This document shows, piece by piece, positions 1 to 8,140 of a stretch of DNA of 38,141 nt (its first letter is position 1; each line of letters begins with the position of its first letter). The notes below the pieces were generated by a model. It saw nothing but the letters and a program-made list of their open reading frames with translations. It was not told the origin of the DNA and did not search any database. Made by a program: the position numbers and the translations under genes. This stretch comes from Marmoricola sp. (lineage in GTDB: Bacteria; Actinomycetota; Actinomycetes; Propionibacteriales; Nocardioidaceae): positions 1 to 38,141 of the forward strand of contig JAOPXD010000063.1 in NCBI GenBank assembly GCA_025965315.1, in the 5' to 3' direction.

Positions 1-63
1 CGCAAACGCCTCGACTACGCCAAGCCCGACGAACTCATCGCGCTACTACTTCTGGCACCCTGA
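1..63 (+). pseudogene. C-terminal end of an IS30-like transposase (cut by window edge)
   Basis: An open frame enters from the left edge and stops at TGA 61-63. The last 20 residues begin RKRLDYAKPDEL and end LLLLAP. The RK-L-Y-x-x-P-x-E pattern is the usual tail of IS30-family DDE transposases, in which an RP-RK-L block lies about 20 residues from the C-terminus. The catalytic part lies outside the window, so I cannot say whether the gene is intact; the pseudogene type is used only because it is partial here. The sequence just downstream resembles an IS30-type terminal repeat, which supports the call. Another integrase-core IS family (IS481, IS3) is possible. Confidence 0.45.
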
Positions 64-99
64 AACCCCACCGTGTTGCAACCACGGCACGAGACCGCC
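1..99 (+). mobile_element. Right end of an IS30-like insertion sequence
   Basis: After the transposase stop, the stretch around 73-98 (GTGTTGCAACCAC, then GAGACCGCC) resembles the outward-facing right inverted repeat of actinobacterial IS30 elements, which often carry a GTGTTGCAAC core. It runs directly into a perfect 16-bp palindrome (98-113, centre AACTTAAGTT). IS30 elements are known to favour palindromic targets. The left end is outside the window, so the terminal repeat cannot be paired. Confidence 0.4.
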
Positions 100-164
100 C
101 AACTTAAGTTGGGAAACTCCCGCCACCACACGAAAACATTGGTGTGGAGGCGGGAGTTTTTGTA
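100..164 (+). repeat. Copy 1 of a ~65-bp palindrome-plus-hairpin repeat
   Basis: This copy starts with CAACTTAAGTTGGG and continues through a long hairpin to TTTTTGTA. The reverse complement of 317-382 matches it nearly base for base, with a handful of substitutions and one indel. Homology begins at the inferred IS boundary and stops after TTGTA on the other side. The 152 bp between the copies (165-316) hold no recognisable gene. A minus-strand frame reading GTYKSQGNASLMDEL may be a decayed gene fragment. Confidence 0.7.
114..161 (+). terminator. Rho-independent terminator-like hairpin
   Basis: Arms 114-131 and 142-159 pair over 18 bp with a single mismatch, around a 10-nt loop (GAAAACATTG). 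The last stem bases and 160-161 form a run of five T (157-161). It points away from the IS30-like transposase. Confidence 0.6.
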
Positions 165-316
165 CGCCGAAGCGCGCACCAGATGCCTGTCGTCCCTGTC
201 GAGCTGACGAACACGCTCAACAGCTCGTCCATCAGGGAGGCGTTGCCCTGAGACTTATAGGTGCCCGTGGTTCGCGGACGCTGTGCACGTCGGCGCGCCG
301 AACGGACTCACATCCA

Positions 317-382
317 TACAAGAACTCCCGCCTCCACACCAATGTTTCGGTGTGGAGGCGGGGGGTTCCCAACTTAAGTTGT
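317..382 (-). repeat. Copy 2 (inverted) of the palindrome-plus-hairpin repeat
   Basis: Inverted partner of 100-164. It lies immediately after the fadA5 stop in the direction of fadA5 transcription and contains the same AACTTAAGTT palindrome (371-380) and the same hairpin. It is probably the original terminator of fadA5, and copy 1 a duplicate or a genome-wide repeat of this kind. Confidence 0.7.
322..368 (-). terminator. Terminator hairpin downstream of fadA5
   Basis: The core stem pairs CCCGCCTCCACACC (327-340) with GGTGTGGAGGCGGG (349-362) around an 8-nt loop. Read on the minus strand, it is followed by a T-rich TTCTTGT. It lies about 25 bp past the fadA5 stop codon. Confidence 0.6.
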
Positions 383-392
383 GAAACCTGGG

Positions 393-1691
<1,299 letters not shown>

Positions 1692-1692
1692 C

Positions 1693-1706
1693 TAGAACGT
1701 GTTTCA
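1693..1706. promoter_or_regulatory. KstR operator (cyp125 side)
   Basis: TAGAACGTGTTTCA is a full match to TNNAACNNGTTNNA. It ends 20 bp before the cyp125 start codon. Two operators in one divergent intergenic region suggest that each gene has its own repressed promoter. Confidence 0.87.
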
Positions 1707-1726
1707 GAAATCGTGGAGGAAACCTG

Positions 1727-2959
1727 ATGACCGCAACGCCCGTACTTCCTGACGCCTTCGACCCGACCGATCCTGGTCTGTGCGAGGTGCAGATCCCGCT
1801 CGAGGAGTTCGCCGAGCTCCGCAGGACGAGCCCGGTGCACTGGGTCGAGCAGCACCCCGACGCTCGCGCCGGGTTCCTCGACACCGGTTTCTGGGCGATC
1901 ACCAAGCACGCCGACATCCTGGCGATCTCGAAGAACAGCAAGGAGTTCTCGGCGAACGAGAACGGCGTCATCATCCGCTTCGGTGCGGACATGACCCGCG
2001 ACCAGGTCGACCTGCAGGGCGTCATGCTGGTCAACCAGGACCCGCCGGACCACACCAAGCTGCGCCAGACCATCAGCCGCGGCTTCACCCCGCGCTCGAT
2101 CAACGCCCTCCACGAGGTCCTCGTCGAGCGGGCCAACAAGATCGTCGACGACGCGCTCGCCAAGGGCGAGGGCGACTTCGTCTTCGAGGTTGCCGCGGAG
2201 CTTCCGCTGCAGGCGATCGCCGAGCTGCTCGGCGTACCGCAGGAGGACCGGCGCAAGCTGTTCGACTGGTCGAACCAGATGCTGGCGTACGACGACCCCG
2301 AGTACAACGCGGACCCGGCGCTCGCAGCGGCCGAGATCCTCGGCTACTCGATGGCACTCGCCGAGGAGCGCAAGCAGCACCCGACCGACGACATCATCTC
2401 CAAGCTCGTCAACGCGGGCGAGGACGGCGAGGGCCTGACCGACGACGAGTTCGGGTTCTTCGTGATCCTGCTCGCCGTCGCCGGCAACGAGACCACCCGG
2501 AACGCGATCACCCACGGGATGCACGCGTTCTTCCAGAACCCCGAGCAGTGGGAGATCTGGAAGAACGAGCGTCCGACCACCATGATCGACGAGGTCATCC
2601 GCTGGGCGACCCCGGTGACCGTCTTCCAGCGCACCGCGCTCAACGACGTCGTGATCAGCGGTCAGCCGATCAAGAAGGGCGAGCGGGTCGCGCTCTACTA
2701 CGCGAGCGGCAACCACGACGAGGACGTCTTCACCAACCCCAGCGAGTTCGACATCAAGCGCGAGCACAACCCGCACCTCGCGTTCGGCGGCCCCGGCGCG
2801 CACTACTGCATCGGTGCGAACCTGGCTCGCCTCGAGGTCGACGTGATGTTCAACGTCATCGCGGACCGGATGCCGAACATCTCCCAGGCCGGCGAGCCGC
2901 GGCGCTTGCGACACGCCTGGATCAACGGCATCAAGGAGCTCCCGGTCAAGTACGCCTAG
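1727..2959 (+). CDS. cyp125: CYP125-type steroid C26/C27-monooxygenase (cytochrome P450)
   Basis: A 410-residue P450 that begins oxidation of the terminal methyl of the sterol side chain, to alcohol and then acid. The I-helix oxygen-activation motif is AGNETT (252-257), the K-helix ExxR is EVIR (289-292), and the heme ligand is C361 in FGGPGAHYCIGANLA. The N-terminus MTATPVLPDAFDPTDP matches CYP125 proteins. The frame stays open to 1577, but the ATG at 1727 is chosen because GGAGGAA lies 6 nt before it and because the longer frame would translate both KstR operators. The TAG stop shares the palindrome CTAG with the stop of the convergent gene. The pairing with fadA5 is the same as Rv3545c/Rv3546. 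Confidence 0.95.
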   Translation: MTATPVLPDAFDPTDPGLCEVQIPLEEFAELRRTSPVHWVEQHPDARAGFLDTGFWAITKHADILAISKNSKEFSANENGVIIRFGADMTRDQVDLQGVMLVNQDPPDHTKLRQTISRGFTPRSINALHEVLVERANKIVDDALAKGEGDFVFEVAAELPLQAIAELLGVPQEDRRKLFDWSNQMLAYDDPEYNADPALAAAEILGYSMALAEERKQHPTDDIISKLVNAGEDGEGLTDDEFGFFVILLAVAGNETTRNAITHGMHAFFQNPEQWEIWKNERPTTMIDEVIRWATPVTVFQRTALNDVVISGQPIKKGERVALYYASGNHDEDVFTNPSEFDIKREHNPHLAFGGPGAHYCIGANLARLEVDVMFNVIADRMPNISQAGEPRRLRHAWINGIKELPVKYA

Positions 2960-3477
2960 ACCCCGGGGCCTTCGGCGCGCAGCCGCTGGACGCTGGTCAT
3001 CGCCTCGCGGAGCTCGGTGAGCCAGTCCTCGGCGTGCGCGCCGACGAGTCGCACGCACCAGCCGAGCGCGTCGGCCCGGCTCCGGGCCACGCCCGCTTCG
3101 ACCAGGGTGTCGAGCACCTGCCGCTCGGGCTGACGGAGCCGGGTCATCACGGGCACGGCGACGTGGGTGAACAGCGCGCGGGTCTCGCCTGCGGCTGCTC
3201 CCCAAGCGACCTTGCGGTCGAAGCGGTGCTCGGCCTCCCGGGCGATCGTGATCCGCTCGTCCCGGGTGTCCTCGCGGAACCGTGAGATCCGTCCGACGGC
3301 CGCCTCCTTGGCCTCCTCGGGGGGAGTCGCGGATGTGATCTCCTCGGGGAGCGCCAGCACTCCCACGATGACGATCTCGTCCCGGTCCACCTCGACCGAG
3401 GCAGCTTCGGTGAACCAGGCTGCGGGGAGTCGTCCCCGGACCCAGGCTGCAATCTGTTCCTGCTCTGAAGTAACCAT
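2956..3477 (-). CDS. Hypothetical protein with C-terminal ribbon-helix-helix-like segment
   Basis: A 173-residue protein of no family I can name. Residues 1-100 are acidic and mixed alpha/beta (VEVDRDEIVIVGVLALPEE). Residues 106-148 read as a strand (VAVPVMTRL), a helix (QPERQVLDTLVEAGV), a turn (ARSR) and a second helix (ADALGWCVRLV). This is the order and spacing of a ribbon-helix-helix DNA-binding fold. The start codon at 3477 lies inside a tandem repeat of CATGTAAT (3475-3496), and no ribosome site precedes it. Autorepression by binding that repeat is a reasonable inference, not shown. It ends tail to tail with cyp125, sharing CTAG. Confidence 0.8.
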   Translation of the reverse strand: MVTSEQEQIAAWVRGRLPAAWFTEAASVEVDRDEIVIVGVLALPEEITSATPPEEAKEAAVGRISRFREDTRDERITIAREAEHRFDRKVAWGAAAGETRALFTHVAVPVMTRLRQPERQVLDTLVEAGVARSRADALGWCVRLVGAHAEDWLTELREAMTSVQRLRAEGPGV

Positions 3478-3496
3478 GTAATCATGTAATCACATG
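3475..3496. repeat. Tandem CATGTAAT repeat, possible operator over a start codon
   Basis: CATGTAAT occurs twice in tandem (3475-3482 and 3483-3490) and is followed by CACATG. On the minus strand it reads CATGTG-ATTACATG-ATTACATG, and the last ATG is the start of the hypothetical gene. The 8-bp periodicity suits proteins binding side by side. Confidence 0.6.
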
Positions 3497-3547
3497 GCTA
3501 CAAATCGCGAACGGATGTCGGTGCCGCCAACCGCCGCGGCAGCGGTC

Positions 3548-3553
3548 TAACCT
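3548..3553 (+). promoter_or_regulatory. -10 hexamer TAACCT of a leaderless promoter
   Basis: TAACCT ends 6 nt before the ATG at 3560 and no ribosome site is present, so transcription would begin at or beside the start codon. Confidence 0.5.
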
Positions 3554-3559
3554 GCCTCC

Positions 3560-4615
3560 ATGACGCAGCCTCGGGGTCGCGGCACGGTCGCCGTGACGAT
3601 GATCGGCCGCGTCCTCACGCTGACCCTGCTCGTGCTGGTCGGTCCAGGACTGACGAACGCGGCCCACGGCAGCGACGGTTCGACACTCACCCTGACCGGC
3701 CCGCCGTCGGTCGTCGACGAGCAGTCCGCGACCCTGCACGTGGTCTGGCAAGCGGACGGTCTCCCGGTCGGCGGCAGCGCGCGGTTGTGGCAGCACACCC
3801 GGGACCAGGCGTGGCAGCCCGGGCCCGCGCTCGACGTCGACGTCCTGGGCCAGGCGAGGATCGTGGTCCGGCCGAGGGTGGACACCTGGTACCAGGCCCG
3901 CGGGGATGCCGGCGCGACCTGGCCGGCGGCGACCTCCGGGACCCTGTACGTCGACAACGTCCCGCCCGCGCAGCCGGTCGTCCTGCCGACCGGTGCCCCC
4001 GTCCCGCACGCCCTCCCGGATCAGCCGCGCGCGACCCAGGACGGTGCTGCCGTGAGCGTGACGAGGATCCCGGACGCCGTCTGGCAGCAGATGATCGGTC
4101 GGAGCTGGCACCGCGGCTGCCCCGTCGGTCGAACCCGGTTGCGCTACGTCCGGGTGAACTACTGGGGCTTCGACGGGTACCGGCACCGCGGTGAGCTGGT
4201 CGTTCGCGCCGCAGCGGCGGACGAGTTCACCCGCGCACTCCAGCTGCTCTACGAGCACCAGGTTCCGATCCGCTCGATGTACCTCCCGGACCGGTTCGGC
4301 TACAGCGCTCGGTCCGGGGGAGCCGACGACTTCGCCTCCATGGCTGCCGACAACAGCTCGGCGTTCAACTGCCGCTGGGTGACCGGCAGCAGAGGCGTGC
4401 GCTCACCGCACGCCTACGGGCGTGCATTCGACCTCGACCCGTTCGAGAACCCGTACCACTCCGCAGCCGGATGGCTCCCGGACCGCTGGTGGGTGCACCA
4501 CGGCAATGCCCGGTACGCCTGGCGCTCGGGCGGCGATCTCGTCGTACGCCTGATGCGCGCCAGCGGCTTCCACTGGACCTACCCGACCTCCGACCCGCAG
4601 CACTTCGACGCCTGA
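3560..4615 (+). CDS. Secreted M15-type zinc peptidase-like protein (D-Ala-D-Ala carboxypeptidase-like)
   Basis: A 351-residue exported protein. Residues 11-35 form a signal peptide (basic start, hydrophobic core LTLLVLVGPGL). Residues 40-135 look like a beta-sandwich or Ig-like region. The C-terminal domain (about 200-351) carries the metal site of peptidase family M15: H284 and D291 in SPHAYGRAFDLDP, and H348 in DPQHFD. Family M15 members trim peptidoglycan stem peptides outside the cell. The substrate here is unknown. The neighbouring genes are unrelated. The start at 3560 is supported by TAACCT 6 nt upstream. Confidence 0.8.
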   Translation: MTQPRGRGTVAVTMIGRVLTLTLLVLVGPGLTNAAHGSDGSTLTLTGPPSVVDEQSATLHVVWQADGLPVGGSARLWQHTRDQAWQPGPALDVDVLGQARIVVRPRVDTWYQARGDAGATWPAATSGTLYVDNVPPAQPVVLPTGAPVPHALPDQPRATQDGAAVSVTRIPDAVWQQMIGRSWHRGCPVGRTRLRYVRVNYWGFDGYRHRGELVVRAAAADEFTRALQLLYEHQVPIRSMYLPDRFGYSARSGGADDFASMAADNSSAFNCRWVTGSRGVRSPHAYGRAFDLDPFENPYHSAAGWLPDRWWVHHGNARYAWRSGGDLVVRLMRASGFHWTYPTSDPQHFDA

Positions 4616-4626
4616 GGCGGTCCTGC

Positions 4627-5124
4627 TCACGTCCGCGCGGAGAGGACCTGCTCCCGCAGGATGTCGGCATGGCCGCAATGCTCGGCGAGCTCGCGCAGCA
4701 TGTGCCAGTAGACCCAGCGCAGCGGGAAGTCCCCGTGCCGGTTGCCGGTGAGCACGGTGTCCAGGTCCAGGTCAGCCGCCGTACGGCGGGAAGCCTCGCA
4801 GGCGGCGCGGTGTGCGGCCAGGAGGTCCGCGATGGTGTCGGACCCGACGAGCAGGTACGAGTCGGGAGCGGCGTCCGGGATTCCGATCTCCGCGCGTGAC
4901 CGTCCGCTGACGGCCTCGTCGAACCAGATCTTCTCGACGTACACCGCGTGCTTGACCAGGCCGAGCAAGGTCGTCCCGGACGCCACCAGCACCCGGCGCG
5001 CCTCCTGTTCGGTCAGTCCGTCCAGGCACGAGCCGAGCGAGTCCCGGTGCTCGTCGAGGAACGCCTCGAGCTGAGCCTGCTCGGGCTGGCCGGTGACCAG
5101 GAAGCTCGGCGGAAGAGCCGTCAT
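4627..5124 (-). CDS. DinB / DUF664 family protein
   Basis: A 165-residue four-helix-bundle protein of the DinB/DUF664 group. It has the typical N-terminal helix (EAFLDEHRDSLGSCLDGL), an LVKHAVYVEKIWF helix with the first metal histidine, and the C-terminal signature HMLRELAEHCGHADILRE with two more. Members are metal-binding thiol-transferase-like proteins, often mycothiol-dependent in actinobacteria; most lack a known substrate. The frame is open up to 5262, but the ATG at 5124 overlaps the stop of the upstream methionine aminopeptidase gene (ATGA), which implies translational coupling and fixes the start. Confidence 0.85.
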   Translation of the reverse strand: MTALPPSFLVTGQPEQAQLEAFLDEHRDSLGSCLDGLTEQEARRVLVASGTTLLGLVKHAVYVEKIWFDEAVSGRSRAEIGIPDAAPDSYLLVGSDTIADLLAAHRAACEASRRTAADLDLDTVLTGNRHGDFPLRWVYWHMLRELAEHCGHADILREQVLSART

Positions 5125-5885
5125 CGTGCCGTCAGGACCAGCGGCCCGTTCTCGGTGATCGCGATCGTGTGCTCGCTGTGTGCGCCACGGGAACCATCCG
5201 CACTGCGCAGGGTCCAGCCGTCGGGGTCGGTCCAGATGGCGTCGGTGCCGTGCATGAACCACGGCTCGATCGCGATCACCAGGCCAGCTCGCAGCGGCAA
5301 CCCACGACCGGCACGTCCGTCGTTGGGTACGTGCGGGTCTCCGTGCATCGTCCGACCGACGCCGTGTCCGCCGAACTGCAGGTTGATCGGTAGGCCAGCC
5401 GCACGAGCCACGTCACCGATCGCGGCGCCGATGTCGCCGAGCTTGTTGCCGACAACAGCGGCAGCGATACCGGCCTCCAGCGCCAGCTCGGTCGTCGTGA
5501 TCAGCGCGAGGTCGGCGGGATCTGCTGCGCCGACGACCAGGGAGACGGCCGAGTCGGCCACCCAGCCGTCCACCGAGCAGGCGAAGTCGACACTGAGCAG
5601 GTCGCCGTCGAGCAAGGCGTAGTCGTGCGGCAGGCCGTGCAGCACAGCGTCGTTGACCGACGTGCAGAGCGAGAACCCGAACGGCATCGCCCCGAACGAG
5701 GGGTGGTAGTCGATGTAGCACGAGGTCGCACCGCGGTCGGCGATCATCCTCGCCGCCAGCGCATCGAGCTCCAGCAGGTTCACCCCGACGCCGGCGGCCT
5801 CACGCAGTGCGGTGAGGACGGACGCCACGAACCGCCCTGCCGGGCGCATCTCGTCGACTTCGCGGGCGTTGAAGAGCTCGATCAC
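5121..5885 (-). CDS. map: Type I methionine aminopeptidase
   Basis: A 254-residue cytosolic enzyme that removes N-terminal methionine. All five metal ligands are in place: D100 (LLSVDFA), D111 (VADSAV), H174 (GGHGVGR), E207 (AIEPWF) and E238 (HSEHT), with H83 in the substrate pocket. A GTG start at 5885 is preferred over the ATG at 5984, because the latter would overlap ltp3 by 29 codons and the mature fold begins here. TAGGCT lies 7 nt before the GTG and includes the ltp3 stop codon, so the gene may have its own leaderless promoter inside the ltp operon. It is an extra paralogue rather than the ribosomal-operon copy; its link to sterol breakdown is unclear. Confidence 0.88.
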   Translation of the reverse strand: MIELFNAREVDEMRPAGRFVASVLTALREAAGVGVNLLELDALAARMIADRGATSCYIDYHPSFGAMPFGFSLCTSVNDAVLHGLPHDYALLDGDLLSVDFACSVDGWVADSAVSLVVGAADPADLALITTTELALEAGIAAAVVGNKLGDIGAAIGDVARAAGLPINLQFGGHGVGRTMHGDPHVPNDGRAGRGLPLRAGLVIAIEPWFMHGTDAIWTDPDGWTLRSADGSRGAHSEHTIAITENGPLVLTAR

Positions 5886-5892
5886 GTCGTCG

Positions 5893-5898
5893 AGCCTA
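5893..5898 (-). promoter_or_regulatory. -10 hexamer TAGGCT for map, overlapping the ltp3 stop
   Basis: On the minus strand TAGGCT contains the TAG stop of ltp3 and ends 7 nt before the GTG start of map. Confidence 0.4.
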
Positions 5899-7065
5899 GT
5901 GGGCCGGCTTGTCCGCCCCGACGACCCACATCGAGAAGAACTGCGAACCGCCGCCGTACGCGTGGCCCAGGGCCTTGCGCGCACCGTCGACCTGGTGCTC
6001 GCCGGCCTCGCCCATCACCTGGAGCGCCGCCTCGGCGAAGCGGATCATCCCGCTCGCGCCGATCGGGTTCGAGGAGAGAACGCCGCCGCTCATGTTGAAC
6101 GGGATCTTGCCGCCGATCGCGGTCTCTCCGGCCTCGGTCAGCTTCCAGCCGTCACCCGGGGCCGCGAAGCCCAGGTTCTCCAGCCACATCGGCTCGAACC
6201 AGGAGAACGGGACGTAGACCTCGGCGCAGTCGATCTCCTCGATCGGGTTGGTGATCCCGGCCTGCTTCCACAAGGCGGCGGATGCATCGCGACCGGCCTG
6301 TGGGTTGACCTGGTCGCGCTCGGCCGCCGTGGTCGGCTCGGAGCGCATCTGGGTCGCGTGGATCCAGGCCGGGTTGGTGATCCCGGACTTCTCCACGGCG
6401 GTCTCGGAGGCGATCACCATCGCGCAGGCGCCGTCGCTCGACGGGCAGGTCTCGTCGAAGCGGATCGGATCCCAGAGCATGGTCGAGGCCAGCACGGACT
6501 CGACCGTCGTGCCCTCGTTGTGCAGGTGGGCGTACGGGTTCTTGAGCGCGTTCTGCCGGTCCTTCGCCGCGACCATCGCGCCGATGTGCAGCGGAGCGCC
6601 CGAACGGCGGATGTAGGAGCGCACGTGCGGGGCGAAGTATCCGCCCGCGCCCGCGTGCACCGGCATGATGAACGGAACCGGGATCGAGAGCGCCCACATC
6701 GCGTTGGACTCGGACTGCTTCTCGAACGCGACCGTGAGCACCCGCTCGTGGATGCCGGCCTGGACCAGCGAGGCGGCGACGATCGCGGTCGAGCCTCCGA
6801 CGGATCCAGCCGTGTGCACGCGCAGGAGCGGCTTGCCGGACGCGCCCAGCGCGTCGGCCAGGTACAGCTCCGGCATCATCACGCCCTCGAAGAGGTCGGG
6901 TGCCTTGCCGACGACAACGGCATCGATGTCGTCGAAGGTCACTCCGGCGTCGAGCAGCGCGCGGTCGACGGCCTCGCGCAGGAGCCCCGCCATCGAGACG
7001 TCGGCACGGAGGGCTTGGTACTTGGTCTGGCCGACACCGATGACGGCTGCGGGGATCTTTGCCAT
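5896..7065 (-). CDS. ltp3: Ltp3-like thiolase-fold lipid-transfer / aldol-lyase protein
   Basis: A 389-residue thiolase-superfamily protein of the SCP2-like type. The blocks VGKAPDLFEGVMMPEL, EKQSESNAMWALS and CPSSDGACAMV are those of Ltp3 (Rv3523). At the position of the thiolase nucleophile it reads VHTAGSVGGS (83-92) with no cysteine, so it should not be a thiolase. Ltp2-type relatives cleave beta-hydroxyacyl-CoA side chains as aldolases with a DUF35 partner. Ltp3 and Ltp4 are linked to the removal of C24-branched side chains in rhodococci. The ATG at 7065 has AAGGGGA upstream and lies 1 nt after the ltp4 stop. The frame extends to 7185, but this would overlap ltp4. Confidence 0.85.
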   Translation of the reverse strand: MAKIPAAVIGVGQTKYQALRADVSMAGLLREAVDRALLDAGVTFDDIDAVVVGKAPDLFEGVMMPELYLADALGASGKPLLRVHTAGSVGGSTAIVAASLVQAGIHERVLTVAFEKQSESNAMWALSIPVPFIMPVHAGAGGYFAPHVRSYIRRSGAPLHIGAMVAAKDRQNALKNPYAHLHNEGTTVESVLASTMLWDPIRFDETCPSSDGACAMVIASETAVEKSGITNPAWIHATQMRSEPTTAAERDQVNPQAGRDASAALWKQAGITNPIEEIDCAEVYVPFSWFEPMWLENLGFAAPGDGWKLTEAGETAIGGKIPFNMSGGVLSSNPIGASGMIRFAEAALQVMGEAGEHQVDGARKALGHAYGGGSQFFSMWVVGADKPAH

Positions 7066-7066
7066 G

Positions 7067-8125
7067 TCAGTTCCCCTTCTGGGAGTCGAGGGTGATGACG
7101 AGGTTCTGCTGCAGGGCGGGACCGGACGTGGCGTGGGCGAGCGCCTTGTCGGAGGTGCCGGCCCAGATCTGCTTGGCTGCCTCACCGATCCGGTTCACGC
7201 CGGCCGAGAACATCGGGTTGGCGGTCAGCGCGCCCCCGGACGGATTGATGCGTACGTCGTCACCCAACCCCAGGGAGGAACGGAGAATGAGCTCCTGGTG
7301 GCTGAACGGTGCGTGCAGCTCCGCCAGGTCCACCCCTGCGGTGCCCGAAGCCGCTCCGGCGGACGCCGTGGAGGTGGAGGTCACGAGCGAGCGGGCGTTC
7401 AGCGCGATCGGCTCGATGCGGTGCTCGAACCCGGTGATCCAGGCCGGCCGCTCACACGCCTCCAGAGCGCGGTCGCCGGCTGCGAGCACCATCCCCGAAG
7501 CTCCGTCGGAGACCGGCGCGCAGTCCCAGCGTCGCAGCGGGTCGGCGTACATCGACTGGGCCAGAACGTCCGCAGGCGAGGTCGCACCCTTGCGGATGGC
7601 CCACTCGTTCGACGCAGCATCGGACATCGACCGCGCGACCACCGACGCCATCGCGGCTTCGTCCCACAGGCCCTTCTCGAGTCCCTCGCGAGCCTGGATG
7701 CCGGCCAGGGAGACCGTGTCCGGCCAGAGCGGCTGGGCGGTGTACGGGTCGAGCTGGAGCGCGAGGATGCGGCGCAGGATGCCGGCCGAGGACTTGCCGA
7801 AGCCGTAGACGATCGCGGTGTCGACCTCGCCGGTCTGGATCTTGACCCAGGCCTCGTAGAGCGCCCAGGCGGCGTCCATCTCGACGTGGGACTCCATCAC
7901 CGGCGGGAGGGTGCCGATGGCGTCGACGGCCGAGACGAACGAGAACGACCGCCCGGCCAGGTAGTCGCTGGAGCCGGAGCACCAGAAGCCGATGTCCGAC
8001 TTCGTCCACCCGGTCTGCTGGTAGAGCTCGCCGAGGATCGGGACCAACAGCTCCAGGCAGGTCGGGGACCCGTCGAGCTCCTTCATCTGTCGCTGGGCGA
8101 AGCCCACGACTGCAACGTCACGCAT
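7067..8125 (-). CDS. ltp4: Ltp4-like thiolase-fold lipid-transfer / aldol-lyase protein
   Basis: A 352-residue SCP2-thiolase-like protein, the size of M. tuberculosis Ltp4 (Rv3522). Recognisable blocks are MRDVAVVGFAQ, IGFWCSGSSDYLAGR, ESHVEMDAAWALYEA, VYGFGKSSAG and LAHATSGPALQQN. The nucleophile region again has HVEMD and not a cysteine motif. It sits between the DUF35 protein and ltp3, in the order Rv3521-Rv3522-Rv3523. A heteromeric aldolase made of both Ltp proteins and the DUF35 subunit is the likely arrangement; substrate specificity is inferred from relatives. The spacing to ltp3 (1 nt) and to the DUF35 gene (15 nt) indicates one transcript. Confidence 0.85.
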   Translation of the reverse strand: MRDVAVVGFAQRQMKELDGSPTCLELLVPILGELYQQTGWTKSDIGFWCSGSSDYLAGRSFSFVSAVDAIGTLPPVMESHVEMDAAWALYEAWVKIQTGEVDTAIVYGFGKSSAGILRRILALQLDPYTAQPLWPDTVSLAGIQAREGLEKGLWDEAAMASVVARSMSDAASNEWAIRKGATSPADVLAQSMYADPLRRWDCAPVSDGASGMVLAAGDRALEACERPAWITGFEHRIEPIALNARSLVTSTSTASAGAASGTAGVDLAELHAPFSHQELILRSSLGLGDDVRINPSGGALTANPMFSAGVNRIGEAAKQIWAGTSDKALAHATSGPALQQNLVITLDSQKGN

Positions 8126-8140
8126 GTAGGTCGTCGCCTC

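Noticed and set aside
165..316. Decayed gene between the two hairpin repeats
   Set aside because: A minus-strand frame of about 30 residues (GTYKSQGNASL) and a 22-codon plus-strand frame at 183 were noted, but neither matches a known protein, so no gene is called.
5125..5262. Longer start for the DinB-like gene
   Set aside because: It would overlap map by more than 130 bp; the ATGA overlap at 5121-5124 explains the start.
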